This document shows, in pieces, positions 8,601 to 16,898 of a stretch of DNA of 64,000 nucleotides. The stretch covers positions 1-64,000 of the forward strand of contig NZ_JADEXZ010000002.1 in assembly GCF_015206815.1 (NCBI RefSeq), in the 5' to 3' direction. Source of the DNA: Fortiea sp. LEGE XX443 (lineage in GTDB: Bacteria > Cyanobacteriota > Cyanobacteriia > Cyanobacteriales > Nostocaceae). The first letter of the stretch is position 1. Each line of letters opens with the position of its first letter. Under the pieces are notes generated by a model that was not told the origin of the DNA, did not search any database, and saw only the letters and a list, made by a program, of their open reading frames with translations. The translations under genes and the position numbers were made by a program.

Positions 8601-11040
8601 ATTCAAACGCGCCAGCTAGATAAGCAGCTTCAACGGCGGCTTCGTGCAGAGATAAAGCTAAAGTATACTGCTGCTGCCAACAGGATGCTGTTAAACAATC
8701 AATTCCTGTTTTCAGGTATTCTAAAGCAGGTTCGTAGGCGGCGGAAGCTTTGGCTTTTTTCCCGGCTGTCAGGTTTAACTGGGCTAATTGCTGGCGCTGT
8801 TGCTCATCTGTGATCAATTCCCAGCCAAAGTTTAACTGGTTAACAATGTCAAAAATCTTTTCTTCTTGCTCCTCGGTGGTGACACTCTGCAATAACAATT
8901 GCCCAATTTGCAAGTGAACTGCTTGTTTTTCCTTGGTGGGAATGAGTGAATAGGCGGCTTGCTGGACGCGATCGTGTAAGAATTTGTAAACTATATCCAA
9001 GTTTGTCAGGTTTGCTGCTACTTCGCGATCGCCAATTTGCAATAATTGATAATCGTTACCCTGGGGTAAAATCAGCCCCATATCCACGGCTTCCCATAAC
9101 TCAGCTGCCGCCTCTGGTAAGAATTTTTTCTGAACGATCGCTAAGGTTTTTAACTCAAACTGATTCCCAATACAGGATGCTAATTTTAAGGCTTGCTGAG
9201 TTGCTGTCGATAGCTTTTGAATTTTACCCGCCATCAATTCAACGACGTTATCTGTAATTTGCGCCGCCTGAATTTTTGTCAGTTGCCAATCCCACTCCCG
9301 CTTTTGAAAATCAAATTGTACTAGTCCTTCTGTATACAGCGACTTCAAAAACTCATTCATGAAGAAGGGATTACCGTTGGTTTTCTGCTTTAATAGTTCC
9401 GCCAGCGGAGTTAACTTAGCCCAATCATGACTGTTGAAGGTATCACTGAGGAGTGCATGAATTTGTGGTAGTTCTAGGGGTGTTAAGGTGAGTTCGTGAA
9501 TTTTCACCCCTGCTTGTTCTAGAGAAGCGATCGTACTCCGCAGAGGATGAGTTGCATCTACTTCGTGATCTCGATAAGCACCAATTAGCAATAAGTATCG
9601 GCTATCCAACTGAGTAGTTAACATCTTAATCAACTGCAACGATGCACTATCTGCCCATTGCAAATCATCCAAAAACATCACTAAAGGATGTTCTTTTTGG
9701 GTAAAGACAGTAATGAAGTTTTGCAAAACTAAATTAAATCGGTTTTGTGCTTCCTGTGGTGGTAGTTCGACAACAGGCGGTTGCTTACCAATAATCAGTT
9801 CTACTTCCGAAATTACGTCGATAATTACCTGGCCGTTATCACCCAAAGCATTTAATAGTTTTTCGCGCCAAAGGTTGATTTCGACTTCCGTTGCGGTTAA
9901 AAGTTGACGAATTAAGTCTGTAAATGCCTGAATTAGGGAACTGTAGGGAATATTGCGTTGAAACTGATCAAATTTTCCAGAGATGAAATATCCCCGTTTT
10001 TGGGTAATCGGTTTATAAATTTCCTGAACTAAGGCTGATTTACCAATGCCAGAATAACCCGCAATCAACATAACTTCACTTTGTCCATGACTAGCCCGAT
10101 CAAAAGCTGCCATTAAATCTGTTACTTCTTGTTCCCTTCCGTAAAGTTGTTGGGGAATTTGAAAGCGATCGGAACTATCTTTTTGTCCTAGTTGAAAGGG
10201 TTTGATTTCTCCTGTACTTGTTAATAAATCAAGGCATTGCTGTAAGTCTGCTTGCAAACCAAAGGCGCTTTGATAACGCGCCTCAGCCGTCTTTTCCAGC
10301 AATTTCATTACCAGATGGGAAATCACTAAAGGAATTTCAGGATTCAGTTGACGCGGGGGAATTACTTGTTTAGCGATATGACTGTGGACTAGTTCTACCG
10401 GATCATCGCTAATAAATGGTAACTGCTGCGTCAGAAGTTCGTAAAAAGTCACACCTAAAGAATAAAAATCGCTGCGATAGTCGATCGCCCGATTCATTCT
10501 TCCGGTTTGTTCGGGAGAAATATACGCCAGGGTTCCTTCCAAAACATTCAGGTTACGTAAGGTAGGATTTTCCTTTGACAACAGGGTAGCAATCCCAAAG
10601 TCGATAATTTTTGCCTGTTGAGTTAGGGGATTGAGGAGAATATTGGCAGGATTAATATCTTTATGAATAATTTGTTGCTGGTGAATCGCGCCCAAAGCCT
10701 CTGCTACTTGAATCGCAATGTGCAGAAAATTCTGAAGCGCTACAGACTGTTGATGTAGCAAACTCCGCAGAGGTTGTCCACCGAAATCCTCTAATACTAG
10801 TACTAAGCTGTTTTCATACCTTTCTACGCTATAGACTTTAATAATCCCCGGAACCTGAAAGCGGCGTGTCAGTTCGTATTCAAGTTTAAACCGAGCGATC
10901 GCTTCTGGCGGGGGATATTCCTGTCGGAGTAATTTCAACACCACTGGTTGGCGATCGAACTCTCGATATCCCTGATACACCTGAGAATTAGGGCTGTCAT
11001 AAAGTTCTCTTAAGATTTTGTACCCTTCCAGTGCAATCAT
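5689..11040 (-). CDS. Ser/Thr kinase-AAA ATPase-GAF-adenylate cyclase fusion protein
   Basis: A giant 1783-residue signalling protein. Residues 1-270 form a Hanks-type kinase: ATP lysine K36, catalytic HKDINPAN near 126-133, and DFG in IIDFGIA. Residues about 297-640 are an AAA_16-type ATPase (Walker A GYSGIGKS). A long helical, TPR-like region follows to about 1330. A GAF domain lies near 1345-1510. A class III cyclase lies near 1530-1710 with both metal aspartates (FTDIRSF, YIGDAIMALF), the adenine-selecting Lys and Asp (FIDKYIGD, ISDAVNLASR) and the Asn/Arg pair, so it should make cAMP. The C terminus looks like one more TPR. Such fusions occur in multicellular cyanobacteria. The ligand and kinase substrates are unknown. 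Confidence 0.92.
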   Translation of the reverse strand: MIALEGYKILRELYDSPNSQVYQGYREFDRQPVVLKLLRQEYPPPEAIARFKLEYELTRRFQVPGIIKVYSVERYENSLVLVLEDFGGQPLRSLLHQQSVALQNFLHIAIQVAEALGAIHQQQIIHKDINPANILLNPLTQQAKIIDFGIATLLSKENPTLRNLNVLEGTLAYISPEQTGRMNRAIDYRSDFYSLGVTFYELLTQQLPFISDDPVELVHSHIAKQVIPPRQLNPEIPLVISHLVMKLLEKTAEARYQSAFGLQADLQQCLDLLTSTGEIKPFQLGQKDSSDRFQIPQQLYGREQEVTDLMAAFDRASHGQSEVMLIAGYSGIGKSALVQEIYKPITQKRGYFISGKFDQFQRNIPYSSLIQAFTDLIRQLLTATEVEINLWREKLLNALGDNGQVIIDVISEVELIIGKQPPVVELPPQEAQNRFNLVLQNFITVFTQKEHPLVMFLDDLQWADSASLQLIKMLTTQLDSRYLLLIGAYRDHEVDATHPLRSTIASLEQAGVKIHELTLTPLELPQIHALLSDTFNSHDWAKLTPLAELLKQKTNGNPFFMNEFLKSLYTEGLVQFDFQKREWDWQLTKIQAAQITDNVVELMAGKIQKLSTATQQALKLASCIGNQFELKTLAIVQKKFLPEAAAELWEAVDMGLILPQGNDYQLLQIGDREVAANLTNLDIVYKFLHDRVQQAAYSLIPTKEKQAVHLQIGQLLLQSVTTEEQEEKIFDIVNQLNFGWELITDEQQRQQLAQLNLTAGKKAKASAAYEPALEYLKTGIDCLTASCWQQQYTLALSLHEAAVEAAYLAGAFEYMDELIEVVLHQARTTIDQVQVYAVKIQSLIARDELLKATKLGLQVLKLLGTPLTPNPGQVQILLGLLKTKLALAGRQVQTLADLPNLTNPTKLAAIRILASIASATYLAAPNLFPLTVFKQVELSAIHGNAAESASAYASYGLILCGVVGDLSKGYEFGELALQLIERFNAKNLQARTLLVVNCFVRHWREPLLNTIAPLQAAFQIGRDTGDTEYASFAANAGSSHAYFCGQELFEVDKYLATYVEAIQKFKKKPVIDLIQMYRQAIANLQGKNPNPCELVGEFYDATKTLPLHIETNHRTAAFTVYSHLLTLNYHFENYTTAWENAELAIPYLDAVVALFIVGWFYFYDSLARLALASTKNLTERQTLLKQVTGNQKKLKTWAQFAPSNYAHKLALVEAEWHRVQGEIAEAIASYDRAITLAQSNQYPNEAALANELAAKFYLAQNKLKVAQGYMQDACYLYLQWGATAKVKYLETQYPQLLGRKLERISIPHLSTQNTNAASITSSSGSASLDLMTVMKASQALSGEIQLDKLLANLMRILMENAGAQRGFLLLETKGKFLIEAQGSFEQNNIQVLESLTIEDSQILSVAIVNYVIRTKASVVLNDATRKGEFIRDPYIRQSQPRSLLCAPLLNQGKLTGIVYLENNLTTGAFTPDRLELLNVLSTQAAISIENARLYTDLAALNQAYERFVPRQFLQFLNKKSIVDVQLGDQVQQEMSVLFTDIRSFTTLSESLTPAENFQFINSYLSCMEPIIIKHNGFIDKYIGDAIMALFAGNADDAVQAGIAMLQALVTYNQARQMQGYLPIQIGLGINTGTLILGTVGGLNRMDGTVISDAVNLASRIEGLTKTFNTPLLITDQTFQRLKNCDRYDIRVVGQVKVKGKMTAVTVHEVFTADIVEVRQGKLATTELFTEALTFYDKQQFALAAQHFQDCLQQNPLDQVAQIYLNLCQSELKLSTIFTEEIKL

Positions 11041-11195
11041 AGATTAATTAAGCATCAGAGTTATTTTTACCAGCCTACCCAGTATAGTTTGCACGCTTTT
11101 AAAAGTGACAAGAGTGCTGTCTTAATTTTTCTGATGCAGCTTGAAAAGGCATTCTCAAAATCAGTTAATTATGATGTTTAGCTAAGATTGATAAT

Positions 11196-11300
11196 GACGC
11201 TCTCTACGAGACGCTAAAAGCGTAGACTCCGGCGTGAGTTCAGCCGAACGCTTGCTTCTCCGCAGGATTACGCGGACTCGCTACCGCTACGCTAACGTAA
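11196..11300. repeat. Interspersed repeat with TCTCTACGAGACGC core
   Basis: Contains TCTCTACGAGACGCTAAAAG, then CGTAGACTCCGGCGTGAG and GAACGCTTGCTTCTCCGCAG. Nearly the same order of words appears at 47651-47745, and a shorter relative at 59916-59959. The sequence is rich in short inverted repeats (GACGC...GCGTC type) and has no coding potential. Confidence 0.7.
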
Positions 11301-11313
11301 TTCGTAGTTGTTA

Positions 11314-11386
11314 CCCCACGACTAAAGTCGGGGGCTTGAAAAAAGGAATAATGTTTTTTATCTCCATCAATAAATTGAGGGGCTTG
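11314..11386. mobile_element. Possible IS200/IS605-type end remnant (two hairpins)
   Basis: Two adjacent stem-loops share a layout: CGACT-AA-AGTCG followed by GGGGCTTG (stem from 11318), and TCAAT-AA-ATTGA followed by GGGGCTTG (11367-11386). Hairpins of the form CCCCACGACT...AGTCG followed by GGGGCTT are common at ends of IS200/IS605 elements. No transposase or TnpB reading frame is next to them, so this is at most a remnant. Confidence 0.35.
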
Positions 11387-11654
11387 TACCATTAATTACG
11401 AATTACGAGTTAGTAATTATATGGTCATACCAGTGGTTTAGAAATACTAAGTATGAGGATAAGAAGCTATTAAATTTACCAAAATTTGGTGAATTTAAAA
11501 CTGAGATTTTACACTCTTTTCAAGATTTGTCTCAGACAATTTGTATTTTCATAAGTAAGGGGAGAGCTAATATTTAAGCTCTTTTCATCAAAGGCTATCT
11601 CTCTGATTTAGTAAATTAATTTGATACCTTAAGAGAACACCAAGGATGTTTTAC

Positions 11655-11687
11655 ATTCACTCAAAAGTTAATTTATCTTGAGTGAAT
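11655..11687 (-). terminator. Hairpin downstream of a bacteriocin precursor gene
   Basis: Perfect 10-bp inverted repeat ATTCACTCAA (11655-11664) and TTGAGTGAAT (11678-11687), loop 13, about 100 bp past the stop of the precursor gene at 11788. There is no long T run, so it may stabilise or process the transcript rather than end it. Confidence 0.4.
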
Positions 11688-11787
11688 AATGATCAATCAA
11701 TCTGTGTCTCTCCCCAATATATACGAACCGTAAAATGTTGGTAATTACCCTGTGTTTAAGCTTAAACAACTTAATATTTATTGGCAT

Positions 11788-12003
11788 TTATTGGCCGTTA
11801 TTACCACCACCAACGTTGTCGTCAGCAGGACGACAGATATATGTGGGGTAAGGTAGGAAGCCATTTCCATCAGATGCTTGTCCACCCAATGGCATTGGTT
11901 CTTCAGGTAACGGTTGTCTATTAGCTTGTCCACCAGATACAAGCTGCTGTTCCTCTGTTGATAATTCAACAAATAAATTAGATGTGATGAATTTAGCTGA
12001 CAT
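11788..12003 (-). CDS. Double-glycine-leader peptide, bacteriocin precursor 1
   Basis: About 71 residues. The leader SNLFVELSTEEQQLVSGG matches the pattern recognised by C39-peptidase exporters, with cleavage expected after GG. The predicted core is about 50 residues, rich in Pro, Gly and Asn, with one Cys, and ends VGGGNNGQ. A GTGAGG Shine-Dalgarno precedes tandem ATGs at 12006 and 12003. Reading that GTG as the start (12018) would add an artificial MRQTM. It is first of a group with the precursors at 12192, 17839 and 18581 and the exporter at 12537. The final activity of the peptide is unknown. Confidence 0.75.
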   Translation of the reverse strand: MSAKFITSNLFVELSTEEQQLVSGGQANRQPLPEEPMPLGGQASDGNGFLPYPTYICRPADDNVGGGNNGQ

Positions 12004-12191
12004 CATTGTTTGCCTCACTTAGTTATATAGGTGTATAAAACCTATACTTTTATTATTGTCTATTTTATTTTTTTTAAACTATTCTTTAGTTGTAAATTAA
12101 TAATTAAAATATCCTTCTTTTGGTTCATGTAGAATAAAAATATTCAAGTAAACACAATCAATGATATTGACAATTGAAATTTCAAAAACTC

Positions 12192-12506
12192 TTATGAAAA
12201 CAATTCTTTTAATAAATTATTCATCCAATGACTCAATTTATTACCTCTAAAGCTAATTATAGGCAAACCAAAAGTTATAGAAACTCCCAATGTGATTTGG
12301 GAAAAATTATATTTAGTAGTTTGTGTACTAGACTCACTTCCTGAATTTAAATTATTATCAGCCTCAGTTTGAATATTGGTTTGCTGAAAGAAAAAATCAC
12401 TTTTACCACCAAAATCTAAATTTTGTCCAGACGCTAAACTTTGTTGCTCTGGTTCTGACAATTCGATAAATAATTCTGAATTATTAATTTGGTTATTTTC
12501 AGACAC
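12192..12506 (-). CDS. Putative bacteriocin precursor 2 (variant leader)
   Basis: A 104-residue protein whose N terminus (SELFIELSEPEQQSLASGQ) matches the leaders of its neighbours but ends in GQ rather than GG. The remainder is Ser/Asn/Thr rich, then has a hydrophobic stretch (LGVSITFGLPIISF, about residues 75-88) and a basic, amphipathic end. The GTG start at 12506 is supported by GTGAGGAG eight bases upstream. It lies 30 bp upstream of the stop side of the ABC exporter gene region on the same strand. It could be an exported peptide, an immunity-like protein that borrowed the leader, or a non-cleaved homologue. Confidence 0.6.
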   Translation of the reverse strand: MSENNQINNSELFIELSEPEQQSLASGQNLDFGGKSDFFFQQTNIQTEADNNLNSGSESSTQTTKYNFSQITLGVSITFGLPIISFRGNKLSHWMNNLLKELFS

Positions 12507-12536
12507 AATATTTACTCCTCACAATGAGAAAAATTT

Positions 12537-14705
12537 TTAGAAAGATAAAAACTTTAAATGCTCTCCTTTTTGAGAGAGAAATGTTTCTAGTGTGCCTTGT
12601 AGTTGTACTTGACCTTTATCTATTAGTACAATCCAATCAGCGCGATTCACTACACTAGGACGATGAGTGATCAAAATTGTAGTTTTACCTTTGCGGTATT
12701 CTAAAAGACGATCTAAGACTTGTGCTTCACTAACAGGGTCAAGTCCAGCTGTTGCTTCGTCTAAAATCAATATAGGTGGATTTGTGAGAATTCCTCTAGC
12801 GATCGCTAATCGTTGTCGTTGTCCACCAGAGAGATTAGCACCAAATTCTCCTAAAACAGTTTGATAATTATTTGGTAGTTGACTAATAAAACCATCTGCA
12901 TCAGCAATTTCGCAAGCTTTGACAATTTCTTCAAAGGAAATATAGGGCGTACCTAAGCGAAAATTATCTAAAATCGAGCGACTCCAAAAATGAGGTTCTT
13001 GAGGAACATAAACGACTTGCTGGCGTAAGCAATCAAGGGCAATATCTTGAATGTTATAAAATCCAATGCGGATATTACCAGAGTTCAACTGATACAAACC
13101 TGCGACTAGTTTTGCTAAAGAACTTTTGCCACAGCCTGATTTTCCAATCAAAGCAATCACATTTCCACCAGGAAGTTTCAGGGAAAATTCTTCTAACAAG
13201 TCAACTCTACCTGCGTGATGAAAAGTGACTTGAGAAAAACGAATATCAGCATCACCCGGTATTTGCACATTCGGTTTTTGACTACCACCAACTACTTCTG
13301 GTGTCGCTTCAATTACTTCTAAAAGGCGAGAGACAGCCGTTTGAGAGCGAAAATATCCATCTCCAAAGCCAACTAATAGGTTAATTAAATTCAAAACATT
13401 GACTTGTAAAGCGTTAAAAGCAAGTATTTGACCAATACTTAATTGTCCTTGAATCACCAAAAGGCTTCCTAGCCCTAATAAAACTACCCCACCAATAGTA
13501 GAAATTAGTCTAGCAACAGTACCGTTAATAATTCCAATTTGAATAGTGCCGAAAGTTAGATGTGCTAGACGACCAAAACGACTTTGAAATTCATCCCAAA
13601 ATTGGGGAGCAGCGTTGGTAGTTTTAATTACCTGTGCGCCTTTAAATGTTTCTACTAATACCCCTTGATTTTCTGCCCCCAAAACCAATAAACTGCGAGT
13701 TTTTTGTTGGAGAATAGGCAAAAAAGGTAGAGTAGATGCAGTCATTAAGAAAGCAACAATCATGACTGCAAGTGTCAGAATCCAGCTATAAAACAGCATT
13801 AGGCTGAAAGAAATTACTGCAATGAAAAACTGACTGGGTAAAAGAATGACTATTTGCGATACTAACTGATTGATTTCATCGATGTCTCGCAGCCGACTAG
13901 AAATTTCGCCACTGCGGCGTGATTCATAATAACTTAAAGGTAACTGGAGAATTTTCCGCGCAAACTCTAAGACAAGTCCTAATTGCAACCGTTGGCCAAA
14001 ATGAGCAATCATAATGGACTGCAACACTTGCAAACTACTGCTAAATAAACTTGTCACCACAATAGCTGAGACAACAACTGTTAGTAATTGAGTATCTCCC
14101 CGCACTAAAACATCATCTGTAAGTAGTTGCAACAAAATAGGACTACCAAGAGCCAGTAAACCTAAGACAATATTGATCAGCAATACCTGACTTAGCAAAC
14201 CTCGATAAGGTAATACGCGCTGAAAAAAGCGTCCTAAACCATGCTTCTGTTCCTCTTGAAACTGTACAAAAAAGCGAGTGGGATCTGGCTCTAGTAAGAG
14301 CATGACTCCATTCCACGCAGTGCTTAATTCTTCTCGGCTAACGTAGCGTAAGCCTATAGCTGGATCGCCAATCACATACTTTTTCCCTCGCTTACCGTAC
14401 AGCACAACCCAGTGATAGCCGCGCCAATGAATAATAGCTGGTAGATTGATTTCTGTAATTCTGTCAATAATCGCCGGTGCGGCTTTGACGGCTCTAGTAT
14501 TAAATCCCAACGTCTCAGATCCGCGTTTTAATCCCAGTAAGGTTGTCCCTAACTGTCCAGTTCCTACCGCTTCTCGGCTTTTAGTCATGCTTAAGAAGCG
14601 TCCGTAATGTTTGCAAATTGAAACTATACAAGCGGCTCCACAGTCCTCTTCACTCGACTGTAAAACACACTGATAGTTTTTTTTACGTTTGAATAAACCA
14701 AACAT
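12537..14705 (-). CDS. Peptidase-containing ABC exporter (C39 family) for leader peptides
   Basis: Removes double-glycine leaders and exports the core peptide. A C39 peptidase occupies residues 1-130: oxyanion Gln16, Cys22 (SSEEDCGAAC), His98 (GYHWVVL) and Asp114 (IGDPAIG) are all present. Then come six-helix ABC membrane segments (about 165-450) and the nucleotide-binding domain with Walker A GKSGCGKSS, LSGGQRQR, Walker B LILDEATAGLD and H-loop THRPS. The 722-residue length is normal. The ATG at 14705 is preferred; a start at 14744 would add residues from a TTCGTAATTCGTAAT repeat. It acts with the HlyD protein at 15029 and the four precursors. Confidence 0.92.
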   Translation of the reverse strand: MFGLFKRKKNYQCVLQSSEEDCGAACIVSICKHYGRFLSMTKSREAVGTGQLGTTLLGLKRGSETLGFNTRAVKAAPAIIDRITEINLPAIIHWRGYHWVVLYGKRGKKYVIGDPAIGLRYVSREELSTAWNGVMLLLEPDPTRFFVQFQEEQKHGLGRFFQRVLPYRGLLSQVLLINIVLGLLALGSPILLQLLTDDVLVRGDTQLLTVVVSAIVVTSLFSSSLQVLQSIMIAHFGQRLQLGLVLEFARKILQLPLSYYESRRSGEISSRLRDIDEINQLVSQIVILLPSQFFIAVISFSLMLFYSWILTLAVMIVAFLMTASTLPFLPILQQKTRSLLVLGAENQGVLVETFKGAQVIKTTNAAPQFWDEFQSRFGRLAHLTFGTIQIGIINGTVARLISTIGGVVLLGLGSLLVIQGQLSIGQILAFNALQVNVLNLINLLVGFGDGYFRSQTAVSRLLEVIEATPEVVGGSQKPNVQIPGDADIRFSQVTFHHAGRVDLLEEFSLKLPGGNVIALIGKSGCGKSSLAKLVAGLYQLNSGNIRIGFYNIQDIALDCLRQQVVYVPQEPHFWSRSILDNFRLGTPYISFEEIVKACEIADADGFISQLPNNYQTVLGEFGANLSGGQRQRLAIARGILTNPPILILDEATAGLDPVSEAQVLDRLLEYRKGKTTILITHRPSVVNRADWIVLIDKGQVQLQGTLETFLSQKGEHLKFLSF

Positions 14706-15028
14706 GATCTTAGACCTATGGTAATTCGTAATTCGTAATGACATTCTGTGGGAGACGATGCGCTAACGTAATTAAGAAAGGCAGATTTGATTGATTAGAG
14801 GCAGGGGGCAGGGAGCAGGGAGAAGAGGGGACTGTAGGTACAAACCGAACTTCGTTGAGGCTCCCTTGCTCCCTTTCACCTTTGGTTAAAACCCCATCTC
14901 TTGTAGGTGGCTTTTCTCCCCTGCTAAGAGCTCCCTTCCCCCCTGCTTTTTTATGTTCTGTATTTTTACTTCATAATTCAGACTTCAAACTAGCCTGCGG
15001 CAAGCCGCTGCGCGTCTACAGACTTCTA
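14706..15028. other. Intergenic repeats between exporter and HlyD genes
   Basis: No gene seen. It holds a TTCGTAATTCGTAAT word (14720s), a purine-rich run of GGGAGCAGGGAG type near 14800-14830 and its pyrimidine-rich counterpart near 14860-14945, and a CTGCGGCAAGCCGCTGCGCG hairpin-forming segment near 14996-15016. All are typical of interspersed repeats in Nostocales. Confidence 0.5.
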
Positions 15029-16849
15029 TTACATATCTGCAATTAATCTTGCTTTTCTCAGAATGAAGTGCATGACTGTCTCTTGGCGAGAAATTATATC
15101 AGCGCGTCCCTCCATACCTGGTTTAAGATGACACTGGCGATCACCTCTACCGACATATAAAGTTTGCGGTGTAATTGTCACTTCATAAGCTGGTGCTGGT
15201 TGTACAGTGGGTAATGTACTGTTGTTCTGCACTGCTAAAGCATCTGGTGCGACTGTTTTCACAGTACCCTTGAGTGTGCCGTAATCTGGATAAGGACAAG
15301 CAGAAACCTGCATTTGGACTTTTTGATCTGCTTTTACCTTGTCAATATCTTGAGCGGGGACTCTAGCTTTTATTTGCATTGGCGCATCTAGAGGTGCAAT
15401 CTGCGCGATCGCTTCACTTGGTTGAACTACCTGTCCAGGGTTACGTAGTTTAAATTGCAGTAAAATACCGTCAATCGGCGCTCGAATTACACTCTTACTC
15501 AAGTCATTTTCTACTTGTTGGAGTTCTTTTTGAGTGCTGTCTAGTTGTTTTTGGAATTCTATGCTTTGTTGGTGCAGAGTTTCTTTTTCTTTCTTTAAGG
15601 CTGCTAAATTAGCCTCACCTCTTGCCTGTTCTTGCTTAATTCGTTCTGATGCTACAGTTACAGGAGAATTACTCGGATTGAGTGCGGTTTTAACTTTAGC
15701 TAAGTTTGTTTCGGCAATTGTGAAGGCTTGGTCTTTTTCTTCTAGACTATTTTTAGCATTGGCTTTGGCTTGTTCTAATTTAGCTTCAGCCGCTTTCACG
15801 GCTTGTTCTTTTTCTTCCAGGCTATTTTTCGCATTTTCTTGAGCTTGTGCAAGTTTAGCTTCAGCCGCTTTCACGGCTTGTTCTTTTTCTTCTAAACTAT
15901 TTTTCGCATTGGCTTTAGCTTGCTCTAATTTAGCTTCAGCAGATTTGACTGCTTGGGCTTTTTCCTCAAAGAAATTCAGAGAAACGGCTCCTAATGGTAA
16001 TATCGGCTGTAGGCGATCGCGTTGTAATCTTGCCATTTGCAAGGCGGCTTCTGCTTCTTGCACGGTAGTTGTTAAAAGTTTATCGCGCAGCAATCTCTCT
16101 TTTTGCTTTTGTGCGATTCTCAAGGTTGTTTCGGCTTCCTGCACTGTCGATTGTAATAATTTTTCGCCCTGGAAGCGATCGCGTTGAACTTTAGCTAATG
16201 TCAAGGCAGCTTCTGTTTCAGCTACAGTTACTTTTAAGAGCTTTTCTTCTCGTAATCGGTCTTTTTGTAATTTTGCTAAAGTTAAAGCTGTTTGTGCTTG
16301 GATCATTTCAGCTCTAGCTTTAATTTTCTGGTCTTGATAGTTGCGTTCAGTACCGCTCAATTCTGCTTCAGCAGCTATAATTGTTCGGTTCATTAAGTCA
16401 GTCTGGGCTGCAAGTTGAATATTAACTTCACCAAGTTGAGCATCAATTTGACCTAGTTGTAATTTACTCTTCTGAATGCTGTTTTGTAGCTGGCTTTTTT
16501 GATTTTGAAGCCGAGAATCATCAACGTAAGCGATCGCTTGGCCTTGTTTGACTATCTGATTGTCTTTAGCTTCGATTTTTTGTACAGTTCCAGTAATAGC
16601 AGACTCAACAACTTTTATTTCTCCTAAAGGTCGAATTGTTGCCGGAACTTTAACTGTGACATTGTAATTGAGAATAGAAGATAAGCTCACGGCCAGGGCA
16701 AAAACACTGACCATTACTCCTCCAGCAACGCTGATCCATTTACTAATACTGGGGAGAAATTCATTAACATCAAATACAGGTAATTTTTCTGAAATCAGTT
16801 CATTAAAATTATTATCAGTATAATTTTCCTGAGCGTCTAAAGAATTCAC
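15029..16849 (-). CDS. HlyD-family membrane fusion protein of the bacteriocin exporter
   Basis: A 606-residue periplasmic adaptor. There is one membrane helix near residues 37-60 (ISVAGGVMVSVFALAVSLSS), then a biotinyl-lipoyl-like half (VPATIRPLGEIKVVESAITG), a very long coiled coil (about 100-440), and the second lipoyl half and beta-barrel (IRAPIDGILLQFKLRNPGQVV). The coiled coil contains three consecutive 25-residue repeats (EEKEQAVKAAEAKLEQAKAN type) and before them three shorter related heptad blocks. It would link the ABC exporter to an outer-membrane channel. It lies upstream of the exporter gene on the same strand, separated by about 320 bp of repeats. Confidence 0.9.
   Translation of the reverse strand: MNSLDAQENYTDNNFNELISEKLPVFDVNEFLPSISKWISVAGGVMVSVFALAVSLSSILNYNVTVKVPATIRPLGEIKVVESAITGTVQKIEAKDNQIVKQGQAIAYVDDSRLQNQKSQLQNSIQKSKLQLGQIDAQLGEVNIQLAAQTDLMNRTIIAAEAELSGTERNYQDQKIKARAEMIQAQTALTLAKLQKDRLREEKLLKVTVAETEAALTLAKVQRDRFQGEKLLQSTVQEAETTLRIAQKQKERLLRDKLLTTTVQEAEAALQMARLQRDRLQPILPLGAVSLNFFEEKAQAVKSAEAKLEQAKANAKNSLEEKEQAVKAAEAKLAQAQENAKNSLEEKEQAVKAAEAKLEQAKANAKNSLEEKDQAFTIAETNLAKVKTALNPSNSPVTVASERIKQEQARGEANLAALKKEKETLHQQSIEFQKQLDSTQKELQQVENDLSKSVIRAPIDGILLQFKLRNPGQVVQPSEAIAQIAPLDAPMQIKARVPAQDIDKVKADQKVQMQVSACPYPDYGTLKGTVKTVAPDALAVQNNSTLPTVQPAPAYEVTITPQTLYVGRGDRQCHLKPGMEGRADIISRQETVMHFILRKARLIADM
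15726..15950. repeat. Three tandem 75-bp repeats inside the HlyD gene
   Basis: Units at 15726-15800, 15801-15875 and 15876-15950 are nearly identical and encode 25-residue blocks of coiled coil. A partial fourth copy follows from 15951. Because 75 bp is in frame, changes in copy number lengthen or shorten the adaptor hairpin without breaking the gene. Confidence 0.9.
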
Positions 16850-16898
16850 TGTACTGCACCTTGTGTTTGAAGTTGATGTATAAACTGAAGTGTGAACT

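Larger units (their letters stand above)
11041..11787. other. Intergenic stretch with repeat fragments and hairpins
   Basis: No gene is visible in these 747 bp. 11195-11300 carries a cyanobacterial interspersed repeat beginning CTCTCTACGAGACGC, related to copies near 47652 and 59918. 11314-11386 has two hairpins each followed by GGGGCTTG. 11655-11687 is a perfect hairpin downstream of the first bacteriocin precursor gene. Confidence 0.6.

Noticed and set aside
14800-14945. Purine-rich and pyrimidine-rich runs as a possible structured RNA or terminator
   Set aside because: These are the common GGGAGCAGGGAG-type low-complexity repeats of Nostocales, with no stable stem followed by T residues.
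15534-15842. Long plus-strand open frames within the HlyD gene (also 15909-16187)
   Set aside because: They are the antisense of the repetitive coiled-coil coding region, with a low-complexity translation rich in Ser, Phe and Cys and no ribosome-binding sites.
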